Positions 1-8,222 of a DNA stretch of 38,297 nucleotides are shown here, piece after piece. The translations under genes and the position numbers were made by a program. Under the pieces are notes generated by a model, which saw only the letters and a program-made list of their open reading frames with translations, made no database searches and had not been told where the DNA came from. The DNA is taken from positions 1 through 38,297 of the forward strand of contig NZ_BSTL01000053.1 in the NCBI RefSeq assembly GCF_030269485.1, given 5' to 3'. The DNA comes from Actinoplanes sp. NBRC 103695 (lineage in GTDB: Bacteria; Actinomycetota; Actinomycetes; Mycobacteriales; Micromonosporaceae). Position 1 is the first letter of the stretch, and each line of letters begins with the position of its first letter.

Positions 1-84
1 CGCCGGTGCGCCGACCTGCACACTTAACATCGGCGTGAACGCTGCGCATCGCGTTTGACGTGCGGAAACGCCTACTCCAACGGC

Positions 85-126
85 CTGGGGGTCAAGGGGT
101 CGCAGGTTCAAATCCTGTCAGCCCGA
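85..126 (+). tRNA. 3' half of tRNA-Pro(GGG): attachment-site scar
   Basis: The sequence reads as anticodon loop CTGGGGG (85-91, anticodon GGG at 87-89), 3' anticodon stem TCAAG, variable loop, T-stem GCAGG / CCTGT around the loop TTCAAAT, then acceptor strand CAGCCCG and discriminator A. No CCA is encoded. The bases before 85 cannot form the 5' anticodon stem (CTTGA is needed, AACGG is found), nor the D-arm or acceptor 5' strand, so the gene is not intact. Tyrosine-recombinase elements commonly integrate at tRNA 3' ends and leave exactly such a 3' duplicate. Since the natural terminator follows on the right, the element should lie left of the window with the rebuilt tRNA at its far end. The identity with tRNA-Pro is seen; the element is inferred. 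Confidence 0.8.
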
Positions 127-132
127 CTTAAC

Positions 133-157
133 AAAAGGCCAGCATAGCTGGCCTTTT
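133..157 (+). terminator. Rho-independent terminator of the tRNA
   Basis: Perfect 11-bp stem AAAAGGCCAGC / GCTGGCCTTTT with loop ATA, beginning six bases after the tRNA end and finishing in TTTT. This is the classical position and shape for a tRNA terminator. It marks the right-hand side of the attachment site as the original chromosome. Confidence 0.9.
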
Positions 158-795
158 GCATGTTTAGGAATCGATGCAACGGCAGCGGCGGGGCACGCAT
201 TTTTGCACGTACGCGCGTACGGTTTACGCCACGTTTTCGGATGATCTTCGTAGCCGGTTCGTACTCGACAGCTCGTGAGCCTTCCCTCCGTATCGGTCTC
301 ACTTCCCGGGGCCCTGGTTGAGCAGGGCGTTCATGGCCAGCTGATCGGATCTCGACGTGACTGGTCTCCTTGTTGGTGATGCCGAACGTCGATGTGCCGC
401 ATCCTCCTATGGGGATGATCACGACACCTCGATGACACGAATGCCCGTACGGTGATCTTCGCCGAGGTTCGCCGGCCACGTCCGGGGCCAGTGATTCCAT
501 GATCGTGGTTGCTCGTGGGGTTCGGAAGTTGGCTGCGGTGGTCCCTGGTTGTCCGCAGTAGTCGCGGCCCCAGTTGGTCGGCCTGTCGGGCGGCCCCAGA
601 GCCGTTGGCTGGAGTCGTTGCTCACGAAGGTTCAGCGGCTACTCGTCATTGCCGGTCCCGAGGCGAAGGAGCCGTAGGCGGAGGCTGGGGCGCACTGCAG
701 CGGATCGTGGCAGGGTCGGGACCGGCCGTGATCGTTAGGCGGGGATCACGGCCCGGTGCACGCGTGCCTGGCGCCTGCGACGGCATGATGGTCTG
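158..795. other. Gene-free stretch beside the tRNA scar
   Basis: I find no frame here with recognisable protein features; the open frames present are compositionally out-of-frame and lack ribosome binding sites. A perfect 14-bp palindrome CGTACGCGCGTACG lies at 208-221. The stretch may be remains of earlier insertions at the tRNA hotspot. Confidence 0.5.
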
Positions 796-1851
796 ATGCC
801 GGTGAACCATCTGTCCGAGGTTGAACGTGTCGAGCGGCAACTTGCCTCGGCGATGGCCGCGCGTCCGCGTGACAACGGCGTCTACCTGGCGGCGTTGCAG
901 GACACGGTCGCGCTCACCCGCACTGACGCGGGCGCCGCCGAGGTGTTCTACCTCCCGGATCTGCTCGACGATCTGGCGCAGGCCTACACCGACACCGGGC
1001 GGTTCGACGAGGCGTTGCAGACCATCCGCGAGGCTGTTGACGCCGGGCTGAGCGGGAAGCCGGACAGCCGATGCCGGATCGCGGAGATTTTGATGCGGGC
1101 CGGCCGTGTCGACGAGGCCGAACCGATTTGGGCCCAGGTCAGAGCCGACACCCCCGGCGATGTGTGGCTGTTCAACAACGCCGGCCTCGAGTACGCCGCT
1201 GCCGGTGACCACGTCACCGCCTTGGCCTGGCTGACCGATGGAATGCGTATCGCTCTGGGCAGCGGCGACCCCGAGCGGCTCATCCCCCAGCTGATCGACC
1301 TGCGCCGGACGAGCATGACCGAGCTGGGCATGGAGGCCGATGATCTGCAGGCCCGCGCGGTGAATTTCCACGCCGAACGGGAACGCGATTCGCGGCAGCG
1401 GATCCTGCGCACCGCGGCGCCGGCGCCCGTCGCCGGCCATCGCGCCCCAGCCAGCCCGATGCTCGTGGCGTTGGCATGGTTCCCCGCCGAGGAGTACGAC
1501 GAAGCGCTCGCCCGATGGCCGGAGCTGACCGAACCCGGCGGCGCGGCCGCCGGCGGGCGATCGCACGCCGAGTACTGCCGAGCCATGCAGGTCAAACTCG
1601 CCGAAGCCGCCAACACCGGGGCGGCCCGCGTCAGCATCGCCCCGATCCGGGTCGACGCCCTGCTGGCCTGGTGCGCCGATCGCGACGAGAATCCCGGAAA
1701 GGCCCGGGCCACCTACGCCGCGGACCTTGCCCGGACCCGTCCCGAGCAACTGATCGATTGGCCGCCGGGACGTAACGAGCCGTGCTGGTGCGGTTCGGCC
1801 CGCAAGTACAAGAAGTGCTGCGGCGCACCCCGGACCGGTGACCATGGCTGA
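796..1851 (+). CDS. TPR-like protein with C-terminal SEC-C zinc motif
   Basis: 351 residues. The last 20 residues hold a SEC-C motif (PCWCGS...KYKKCCG, about residues 328-345), a Zn-binding module also found at the C-terminus of SecA and on many otherwise unrelated proteins. Residues about 50-190 are helical repeats of TPR character (alternating LAQAYTDTGRFDEAL- and AGRVDEAEPIW-like segments), which suggests a protein-binding scaffold. No enzyme motif is visible. The start has no obvious Shine-Dalgarno sequence. The next gene overlaps its end by 14 bases, so the two are probably co-expressed. The SEC-C assignment is firm; the cellular role is unknown. Confidence 0.85.
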   Translation: MPVNHLSEVERVERQLASAMAARPRDNGVYLAALQDTVALTRTDAGAAEVFYLPDLLDDLAQAYTDTGRFDEALQTIREAVDAGLSGKPDSRCRIAEILMRAGRVDEAEPIWAQVRADTPGDVWLFNNAGLEYAAAGDHVTALAWLTDGMRIALGSGDPERLIPQLIDLRRTSMTELGMEADDLQARAVNFHAERERDSRQRILRTAAPAPVAGHRAPASPMLVALAWFPAEEYDEALARWPELTEPGGAAAGGRSHAEYCRAMQVKLAEAANTGAARVSIAPIRVDALLAWCADRDENPGKARATYAADLARTRPEQLIDWPPGRNEPCWCGSARKYKKCCGAPRTGDHG

Positions 1852-3181
1852 ACCCGCCGACGATCTGGTCGTGGAGGCGGCGCTGGCCGACCTGGCCCGC
1901 ATCGACGCGGATGTGGCCGCTGCGGCTCGGGCCGGTTTCGACTCGCTGACCTGGGGCGAAGGGCTCGCCGCTGTCACCGGGCATGCTCTGGCCGACTTCC
2001 TGTGGTATCAGCTACCGACTAAGTGGATGTGCGACCTCGGCGAGAAACAGCAGGTCGCTGCCGCTCTCGGCGAGCTGTTCCACCGTGTGGGCCGCAGCCG
2101 GTACGCCGACATGTGCGGCTCGCCGGCCACCGCCGACATCCTGGCGACTTACGAAAACGACGGCGGCACGGCGGGGTTCAAGGCCTACCGGTCCGCGCTG
2201 GCGGCCACCGGCCTGCAACCACCCGACCTGCCGCGCGTGCTCGAGTGGGGATCGGTCATGGGCAGCGACGAGGCCAGTGCCTACGCATCGGCGTCGCTGG
2301 CTTTGGAACACGCCATCGACAGCGGCGAACTGCGACCCGGGCGGCCGGGCTGGCGCAAAGCCGCCGACCAGACGACTCGCGTGTTCCTGGACAGCCCCCG
2401 CGACGACCTCACCGGCAGCACCTGGCTGCAATGGGTGCATACCGAACGGCTGCAGAACTGGGCCGAAGGCCACGGCGCCGAACGCCGGCGTCTCGCCACG
2501 GCGATCACCAACCAGCTCCTGCACCCGGTCGCCGTTCCCGACACAGCCGCGGAACATCTCGCCCCGCTGCAATGGCTGCTCGACCACGCCGCCACCGGCG
2601 CGGCGCTCACCCAGACCGGCACCCTCACCCGCCCTCTCGTCGCGGAGGGCTGCCGCCGTTTCGACTGGCTCACGCTCACCGCCAACCCCCGCTCCGAGTC
2701 CGACATCGTCGAACTGTGGACCCTGCGCGAGCTCGCCAAACAGATGGGCGTCGTACGCCGCTCCGGACGCAAACTGCTGTTGAGCAGCATCGGCAAGACC
2801 CTCCACGCCGAGGGCACGCCCGCACTGTGGCAGGCCACCACGGGTCACCTGCTCGGCCCGGACGCCGCCGACGCCGCTGCCGGCGAGGCCGCCCTGCTCC
2901 TGATGCTGTCCGGCCAGGACCACGACTACCATGCACTCGACACTGCCGTCGCGCATGCGCTCGCCGAGCAGGGCTGGCGGGACCAGCACACCGGCCAGCC
3001 GGTCGCCCCCGACCAGACCGGCAGGCTCCTCGGTGACCTCCGGCGGCGGCTACGCCTGCTCGACCTCACCACCTCTCCACGCTTCGACGAACCACTGCGG
3101 CTCACCGACGCGGGCCGGTTCGCCGCCCACGCAGCCCTTCGGGCCCGGGCCCTGCGCCCCCTGGCCTACCCGCACCTGTGA
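1838..3181 (+). CDS. Conserved-looking protein of unknown function
   Basis: 447 residues from a GTG at 1838; ATG at 1844 is an equally good start. I do not recognise the family. The protein is mostly alpha-helical, soluble and rich in Ala, Leu, Asp and Arg, without signal peptide, transmembrane helices or nucleotide-binding motifs. It overlaps the SEC-C/TPR gene by 14 bases and so probably works with it. Codon use is typical of the host and the frame is clean, which supports a real gene. Confidence 0.75.
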   Translation: MTMAEPADDLVVEAALADLARIDADVAAAARAGFDSLTWGEGLAAVTGHALADFLWYQLPTKWMCDLGEKQQVAAALGELFHRVGRSRYADMCGSPATADILATYENDGGTAGFKAYRSALAATGLQPPDLPRVLEWGSVMGSDEASAYASASLALEHAIDSGELRPGRPGWRKAADQTTRVFLDSPRDDLTGSTWLQWVHTERLQNWAEGHGAERRRLATAITNQLLHPVAVPDTAAEHLAPLQWLLDHAATGAALTQTGTLTRPLVAEGCRRFDWLTLTANPRSESDIVELWTLRELAKQMGVVRRSGRKLLLSSIGKTLHAEGTPALWQATTGHLLGPDAADAAAGEAALLLMLSGQDHDYHALDTAVAHALAEQGWRDQHTGQPVAPDQTGRLLGDLRRRLRLLDLTTSPRFDEPLRLTDAGRFAAHAALRARALRPLAYPHL

Positions 3182-3873
3182 CGCGATGGCCGCGACGAAC
3201 CGTGACCGGCTGATTCTGATCCTCCGTGCGGCGCCGCAGTACGGATCGCCAAGCTCGTCGTCACCGGCCCTTCACGGCCTTGACGCGTCACGCTGGCCCG
3301 GCGATGTGGGCCGTCTGAACATCAAGAGGCACCGACGGCGACGAACTGGTTTATCCCATGAGCAGTGCTCTTGGCGATTCGGTCAGTGCGATTCGGCGGC
3401 CGGACAGCGGTCACCGAAGGTGCCGACGAAAGCTTCGATGAGGGCTTCCACTAGATCGTCCGTCGTGTCCGGCCGGCCTTGGCCAGGTCCAGGTTGGGTA
3501 TCACCGGGTGCAGACAATTCAATACGTTCGATCACACGTGAACCTGTACCGGGACTCCGACCTGCTGAGCCACCGGAGTCGACACATCGACGTCCTGGCC
3601 AGGAGTTTCAACGGATACGACCAGTGCGTAGCGTGCGCCCTGCTCGCTGCGATCACGTGCCGGGTGCTCTTTCCAGCAGCCGCTGACCGGAAAATGGCGA
3701 CCGCCCCACAGCTGGCAAGGTCTACCGCTGATCCTTGCCAGACGTCCGAGTTTTGAGCGAGAACTCGACGGGTCTTCTAGGACGTCACCCGGCGGAGGCA
3801 CAGGAACGGCGCGACTCGTTTGTCAGGTTTGAGAAATTGGCAGCCGATTTCGTGGTGTCGGCGACGTGGTGGG
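3182..3873. other. Non-coding stretch with decayed sequence
   Basis: This lies between two convergent genes. Apart from the possible remnant listed separately (3383-3670), nothing codes convincingly. An inverted repeat CGAGTT-N9-AACTCG at 3747-3767 could end transcription of the minus-strand ABC operon, though no T-run follows on that strand. Confidence 0.45.
3383..3670 (-). pseudogene. Possible decayed gene fragment
   Basis: On the minus strand one frame gives an amphipathic C-terminal helix ending at 3383 (TTDDLVEALIEAFVGTFGD). A neighbouring frame gives a well-formed stretch ARYALVVSVETPGQDVDVST from about 3645 downward, stopping near 3540. Joined by one frameshift near 3540 they could be the C-terminal part of one protein. 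There is no start codon or ribosome binding site, and I do not recognise the family. Regarded as a remnant only because both pieces look protein-like. Confidence 0.25.
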
Positions 3874-4566
3874 TCAGGAGCTGATGAGGCCGGTTTCGGA
3901 GGTGAGGAGGCGGCCGTCGTGGACTTCGGTGATGTGGTCGGCGGCGGTGAGGTGTGTGCGGTCGTGGGTGACCAGGATCGTGGCGGTGGCCTGTTGGTGG
4001 GTGAGGCGGGTGATCAGGTCGATGATGATGGCGCCGCGTTCGTGGTCGAGGGCGCTGGTGGGTTCGTCGACGAGCAGGACGGTGGGGTCGTTCATCAGGG
4101 CGCGGGCGATGTTGACGCGCTGGCGTTGGCCGCCGGAGAGCTGGTGCGGGCGGCGGTCGGCATGCTCGGCCATGCCGACGGCGTCGAGCAGGTCGAGGGC
4201 GCGGCGGCGGGCGGTGGCGGGGCGGTGGCCGTCGATGACGGCCATGGTCTGGAGTTGTTCGGCGGCGGTGAGTGCGGGCAGCAGGTTGGGTTGTTGGAAG
4301 ACGATGCCGATGCTGCGGCGGCGCAGGGTGGCCTGTTCGGCGCGATTGAGCTCGGTGACGGTGGTGTCGTCGATGGTGACGGTGCCGCTGTCGGGGGTGA
4401 TGAGGGTGGCGGCGACGGCGAGCAGGCTGGATTTGCCGGAGCCGGAGGGGCCGATGACGGCGGTGAGGGTGCCGCGGGGCACGTCGAGGGTGATGTGGTC
4501 GAGGGCGGTCAGGCGGGTGTCGCCGTCGGGGTAGGTGAGGGTGACGTCGGTCAGGGTCAGGGTCAT
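3874..4566 (-). CDS. ABC transporter ATP-binding protein (MacB/LolD-like)
   Basis: 230 residues. Walker A GPSGSGKSS (about 38-46), Q-loop FQQPN, signature LSGGQRQR, Walker B VLLVDEPTSALD, and switch-region His in LVTHD. All catalytic motifs are intact. Length and motifs match the ATPases that pair with FtsX-fold permeases in lipoprotein, peptide or drug export. The start ATG overlaps the stop of the permease gene (TCAT on the plus strand, ATGA in the message), so the two are translationally coupled. The divergent NarL-type two-component system next door is the likely controller, an arrangement familiar from export systems induced by envelope or antibiotic stress. Confidence 0.93.
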   Translation of the reverse strand: MTLTLTDVTLTYPDGDTRLTALDHITLDVPRGTLTAVIGPSGSGKSSLLAVAATLITPDSGTVTIDDTTVTELNRAEQATLRRRSIGIVFQQPNLLPALTAAEQLQTMAVIDGHRPATARRRALDLLDAVGMAEHADRRPHQLSGGQRQRVNIARALMNDPTVLLVDEPTSALDHERGAIIIDLITRLTHQQATATILVTHDRTHLTAADHITEVHDGRLLTSETGLISS

Positions 4567-5651
4567 CGGGCGCTCCCGAGGGCGGTCAGCGGGTCGACGG
4601 AGGTGATCCGGCGGATGGACAGGGCCGCGCCGAGCACGCCGAGCGCGATCATGATGGCGGCCGGCGTGAGCATGGTGGCCGGGCTGAGCTGGAACGGCAC
4701 GCTGGTGCCGGCGACCAGGGCGCCGGCCGCGGCGGCGAGGGCGGTGCCGGTCAGGGTGCCGGCGGTGAGCAGAACGGCGGCCTGGCCGAGAGCGTCGCGC
4801 AGCAGTGCGGCGGTGGAGGCGCCGAGGGCTTTGAGGACGGCGACGTCGCCGCTGCGCTGGATGGTCCAGACGGTGAAGAACGCGCCGATGACCAGGGCGG
4901 AGATGGCGAACAGGAAGCCGCGCATCAGTTGCAGGGAGCCGTTCTCGCTGGTGTAGGAGCCAATCGCGGACAGCGAGTCGCCGCGGGTGACGGTGCTGGT
5001 TCCGGCCGCCTGGTCGCCGGCGGTGATGTCGGCGCCGCTGGTGGTGGTCAGGGCGATCACGGTCGCGGTGTTCTGGTCCGGGTCGCCGGTGGGTGCGCTG
5101 GTGTGGTGCCAGGTGGTCAGGCTGGTCCAGACGACCGGGGTGTGGCTGTAGGAGGCGTCGCCCTGGATCGCGGTGACGGTCAGCGGCTGCCCGGCGAGGG
5201 TGAGGGTGCCGCCGACGTGCAGGCCGAGGTCGTCGGCGGCGGTCGTGGACAGCACCACCGACCGGTCGTCGAGGCGGTCGCCGGCGGGGGCGAGTCGGGA
5301 TCCGGACCGTACGCCGAACACTGATACGGCGGTCGTGGTGGTGCCGGTGGTGGCGCGGGTGGTGCTGATCCCGAGGGGTTCGGCGTTGGTGACCCCGGGA
5401 GTGCGGGCCCATTGCTGCCACTGCTCGGCGGTGACGGTGGAGTTGGCGTAGGACAGTTTCTGCCCCGCGGCGGGGGCGGCGAAGGTGATCCGGTCGGCGG
5501 GCAGGCCTGTGATCGCGGAGATGTTCTGCTGCCCGAGTCCCGCGGTCAGCCCGGACAGCAGGCCGACGAGCAGGGTGATCAGCACGATGACGGCGCCCAT
5601 CAGGGCGAAGCGGCCTCGGGCGAACTTCAGGTCGCGCCATGCGACGTACAC
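4563..5651 (-). CDS. ABC transporter permease, FtsX/MacB fold
   Basis: 362 residues from a GTG at 5651 preceded by a GGGGG-rich ribosome binding site. The architecture is FtsX-like: one N-terminal membrane helix (about 17-38, LMGAVIVLITLLVGLLSGL), a large extracytoplasmic domain of about 200 residues, then three C-terminal helices (about 245-265, 295-315 and 325-350). Such permeases usually act as mechanotransmission exporters powered by the partner ATPase rather than as classical channels. The coupled ATPase gene follows directly. The substrate cannot be told from sequence. Confidence 0.9.
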   Translation of the reverse strand: MYVAWRDLKFARGRFALMGAVIVLITLLVGLLSGLTAGLGQQNISAITGLPADRITFAAPAAGQKLSYANSTVTAEQWQQWARTPGVTNAEPLGISTTRATTGTTTTAVSVFGVRSGSRLAPAGDRLDDRSVVLSTTAADDLGLHVGGTLTLAGQPLTVTAIQGDASYSHTPVVWTSLTTWHHTSAPTGDPDQNTATVIALTTTSGADITAGDQAAGTSTVTRGDSLSAIGSYTSENGSLQLMRGFLFAISALVIGAFFTVWTIQRSGDVAVLKALGASTAALLRDALGQAAVLLTAGTLTGTALAAAAGALVAGTSVPFQLSPATMLTPAAIMIALGVLGAALSIRRITSVDPLTALGSAR

Positions 5652-5779
5652 GGTGATACGCCCCCGTTCTGTCGGTGTGGTGGTGGCTGCCTTCTACGGT
5701 CGCCGCCGGGCCGGGGTGGGGCATCTGCCGCAGGATCGGACGCGGCTTGCATCTTTTGATAGAGGCCGACCGGATGTTG

Positions 5780-5798
5780 CTGTCCGTACGCTGGACAG
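5780..5798. promoter_or_regulatory. Inverted repeat upstream of the kinase gene
   Basis: Perfect 6-7-6 inverted repeat CTGTCC-GTACGCT-GGACAG ending four bases before the kinase ATG at 5802, in the 150-bp divergent gap between the ABC operon and the two-component system. It could be an operator for the response regulator, serving autoregulation and possibly the divergent exporter. The right arm GGACAG may also act as ribosome binding site. Seen directly; function inferred. Confidence 0.4.
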
Positions 5799-5801
5799 AT
5801 C

Positions 5802-7004
5802 ATGTCCGCCACCGCTTTGCACCTGCCCAGCACGGCCCGTGGCCTGCTGTGGTGCCTGCACCTGCTCCTCGGCGGCCTGTTGACGCTGGTCGCCGGCCGG
5901 GCGATCGTCGGCGGGACCGGGCGCGCGTGGTGGGTGGTCGCAGCGGCGGGCATGCTCGCCGTGACCTATGGGGCAGGCGTGTCATTCGCGCGGGTCCGCG
6001 CGTCGCGGCGGCTGGCGGGGGTGTGGCTGGCCGCGATGGTCGTGGTGTGGCTGGTTTTGCTGGTCTTGTCCGCGGACGGGGTGTGGGTGGCGTTTCCGCT
6101 GTACTTCCTGCAGCTGCATCTGCTGACCCGCTGGGCCGGCGTAATCACGGTGCTGTTCACCGCGCTCGTGGCGGTCACCGGGTTCGCCGCCCACGCCGGG
6201 GCGCTGACGGTGGCGATCACGGTCGGGCCGCTGCTCGGCGCGGCCGTCGCGATCGCCGTGGTGCGCGGATACCAGGCGCTGTACCGGGAGAGCGAGCGGC
6301 GCCGGGAGCTGATCGAGCAGCTGACCGCCACCCGCGCGGATCTTGCCGCGGCGCAGCATACCGCCGGGGTGCTGGCCGAGCGGGAACGTCTGGCCCGCGA
6401 GATCCACGACACCCTGGCCCAGGGTCTGTCCAGCATCCAGCTGCTGCTGAGCGCTGCCGAACGGGCGCTGCCCGGCAATCCGCCGGTGGCCGAGCGTCAC
6501 GTCGTGCAGGCTCGGCAGGCCGCGGTCGACAATCTGGCCGAGGCCCGGCGTTTCGTCGCCGCCCTCACTCCGCCTGCTCTGGAGGGCGCCGGCCTGGCCG
6601 ACGCCCTGGAACAGCTGTGCGCCACCACGAGCACGCGGCACCGGATCACAGCCCGGCTGCACCGCACCGGTGAACCGGTGCCGCTGGCGTCCGCGACCGA
6701 GATCGCGTTGCTGCGTATTGCCCAGTCCGCCCTGTCCAACGTCGTGCGGCACGCCGACGCCGCGACCGTGGACGTCACCCTCAGCTACCTCGGCGACCAC
6801 GTCGCCCTGGATGTCGTCGACGACGGCACCGGCTTCGACCCCACGCGGCTCCCCGCCCCCGAGTCGGAGATCGGTGGGTTCGGGCTGGCGGCCATGCGCG
6901 CCCGCGCTCACGCGCTCGGCGGCATCCTCACCCTCGAAGCCGGCGCCGGAGCCGGCACCGCGCTGGCCATTCAGGTCCCCATCGGCGCCGGAACCGGCTC
7001 ATGA
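5802..7004 (+). CDS. Sensor histidine kinase, NarL/DesK type
   Basis: 400 residues. The N-terminal 170 residues hold about five to six membrane helices with short loops and no large sensor domain. A coiled segment follows, then the HisKA_3 phosphoacceptor region with the His in ERERLAREIHDTLAQGL (about residue 203), and a HATPase domain with N-box NVVRHADAA and G-box DDGTGFDP. The later glycine motif is in IGGFGLAAMRARA. This is the DesK/LiaS-like class that pairs with LuxR-type response regulators. The stop overlaps the regulator ATG (ATGA), so the pair is translated together. The membrane-embedded sensor fits detection of an envelope or membrane-active compound. Confidence 0.95.
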   Translation: MSATALHLPSTARGLLWCLHLLLGGLLTLVAGRAIVGGTGRAWWVVAAAGMLAVTYGAGVSFARVRASRRLAGVWLAAMVVVWLVLLVLSADGVWVAFPLYFLQLHLLTRWAGVITVLFTALVAVTGFAAHAGALTVAITVGPLLGAAVAIAVVRGYQALYRESERRRELIEQLTATRADLAAAQHTAGVLAERERLAREIHDTLAQGLSSIQLLLSAAERALPGNPPVAERHVVQARQAAVDNLAEARRFVAALTPPALEGAGLADALEQLCATTSTRHRITARLHRTGEPVPLASATEIALLRIAQSALSNVVRHADAATVDVTLSYLGDHVALDVVDDGTGFDPTRLPAPESEIGGFGLAAMRARAHALGGILTLEAGAGAGTALAIQVPIGAGTGS

Positions 7005-7636
7005 CCGGCGTTACGGTCCGGTTGCTGATCGCCGACGACCACCCCGTTGTACGTGCCGGATTGCGCGCCGTTCTGGAGACCGAACCGGACCTCACCGTCG
7101 TGGCCGAGGCCGCCACCGCCGAACAGGCCGTCGTCCGTGCTGCCGGCGGCGACATCGACGTGGTCCTGATGGACCTGCAGTTCAAGGGCGGCATGACCGG
7201 CGCCGAAGCCACCGCGCAGATCACCGCGCAACCCGGCGCACCTCGCGTGGTGATCGTGACCACCTACGACACCGATGCTGACACCCTGCCCGCCATCGCC
7301 GCCGGTGCCACCGCCTATCTGCTCAAAGACGCCCCACCCGAAGACCTGGCCGCCGCCGTGCGCACCGCCGCGACCGGCCGTACCACGCTCGCCCCCGTCA
7401 TCGCCGACCGGCTGATGAACCGCCTGCGTCAACCCGACACCGCCCTGACCCGCCGCGAGATCGAAGTTCTCACCCTGGTCGCCGAAGGTCTGTCCAACCA
7501 GGCGATCGGCACCCGGCTGCACCTGACCGAAGGCACCGTCAAGTCGCACCTGGCGCGGATCTACCTCAAGCTCGGCGTCGACTCCCGTACCTCCGCCGTC
7601 GCCACCGCCACCAACCTCGGATTCATCCGTCGTTGA
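7001..7636 (+). CDS. Response regulator, NarL/LuxR family
   Basis: 211 residues. The receiver domain has the acidic pair DD (about 13-14), the phospho-accepting Asp in VVLMDLQ (about 59), Thr in VIVTTYD and Lys in LLKDA. The C-terminal LuxR-type helix-turn-helix reads LTRREIEVLTLVAEGLSNQA through GTVKSHLARIYLKLGV. It is coupled to the kinase gene by a 4-base overlap. The probable target is the divergent ABC exporter and its own promoter. Confidence 0.95.
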   Translation: MTGVTVRLLIADDHPVVRAGLRAVLETEPDLTVVAEAATAEQAVVRAAGGDIDVVLMDLQFKGGMTGAEATAQITAQPGAPRVVIVTTYDTDADTLPAIAAGATAYLLKDAPPEDLAAAVRTAATGRTTLAPVIADRLMNRLRQPDTALTRREIEVLTLVAEGLSNQAIGTRLHLTEGTVKSHLARIYLKLGVDSRTSAVATATNLGFIRR

Positions 7637-7789
7637 CCAAGGTCCCCTTTTGCGTGGTGGAGACCTCGTGCGACGTAGCGAGCCGTCGGGATTCGGAAAT
7701 CCGCGTGGGTTGGCGCTCGCCCCGTCTCTTCGCCGTGCCTGGTCATGCCGAGCGGGAGCGACGAGCAGGAGAGCGACGAGTTGTAGTCC

Positions 7790-8140
7790 TCACGTGCCGT
7801 CAAGCCGCATCTCGGCCCAGATGACAACGCCGGTGCTCGTCGGGTGGGCTCCCCAGTTGTGTACCGGCGCGGGTTGCGTTCCCAACGGATGCTCGTCGGC
7901 GGGTTTGCCCGCGGCCGGGTGGTGGGTGACGACTTCGATCAAAAGGGTGTCGTCGTGGCAGCTCAATATCAGTTCGCCCCGGTGATCGGGGTTCTGGACG
8001 TGGTGAACGAGTCTCGTGATCACTGCAACGGCATCACGGACCCGGTGCGGGGTGAGCCAGCCTTCAAGGTATCGGCGGGCCGTCCCGTGGATGGCAAGGT
8101 GCCCGGTGCTGCCGGTAAGCGACAGCCAGAGTGAGTTCAT
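7790..8140 (-). CDS. Degenerate RsbW-like ATPase-fold protein
   Basis: 116 residues. The layout follows small actinobacterial anti-sigma/ATP-binding regulators: an N-terminal strand, a helix ARRYLEGWL, a second helix around VRDAVAVITRLVHHV, strands ELILSCHDDTLLIEVV and a final strand GVVIWAEMRL, which closely resembles the usual ending of that family. The N-box Asn of the second helix (normally LVTNAVRH) is replaced, and the GRGL glycine box is absent. It probably does not bind ATP. It may keep a protein-binding role or be decaying. The ribosome binding site is weak. Confidence 0.6.
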   Translation of the reverse strand: MNSLWLSLTGSTGHLAIHGTARRYLEGWLTPHRVRDAVAVITRLVHHVQNPDHRGELILSCHDDTLLIEVVTHHPAAGKPADEHPLGTQPAPVHNWGAHPTSTGVVIWAEMRLDGT

Positions 8141-8222
8141 GGGATCGGTTCTCGATCGTTGTCTCGGATCTCGGCGGGCAGCCGCCCGATGACGGCTGCT
8201 GAGACGCTTTCGGCGTGCTCGG

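Noticed and set aside
208..221. Palindrome CGTACGCGCGTACG as an operator
   Set aside because: It stands alone, with no gene within 500 bases downstream; its simple CG-alternating composition makes chance likely.
649..667. TTGCCGGTCCCGAGGCGAA, a possible sixth operator about 140 bp before the SEC-C gene
   Set aside because: Only the left half matches; the right half has no CGGCAA at the needed spacing.
4563..5724. Long minus-strand frame joined in front of the ABC ATPase, giving a 616-residue product
   Set aside because: The N-terminal part is Arg/Pro/His-rich out-of-frame translation of the permease; the ATPase starts at 4566.
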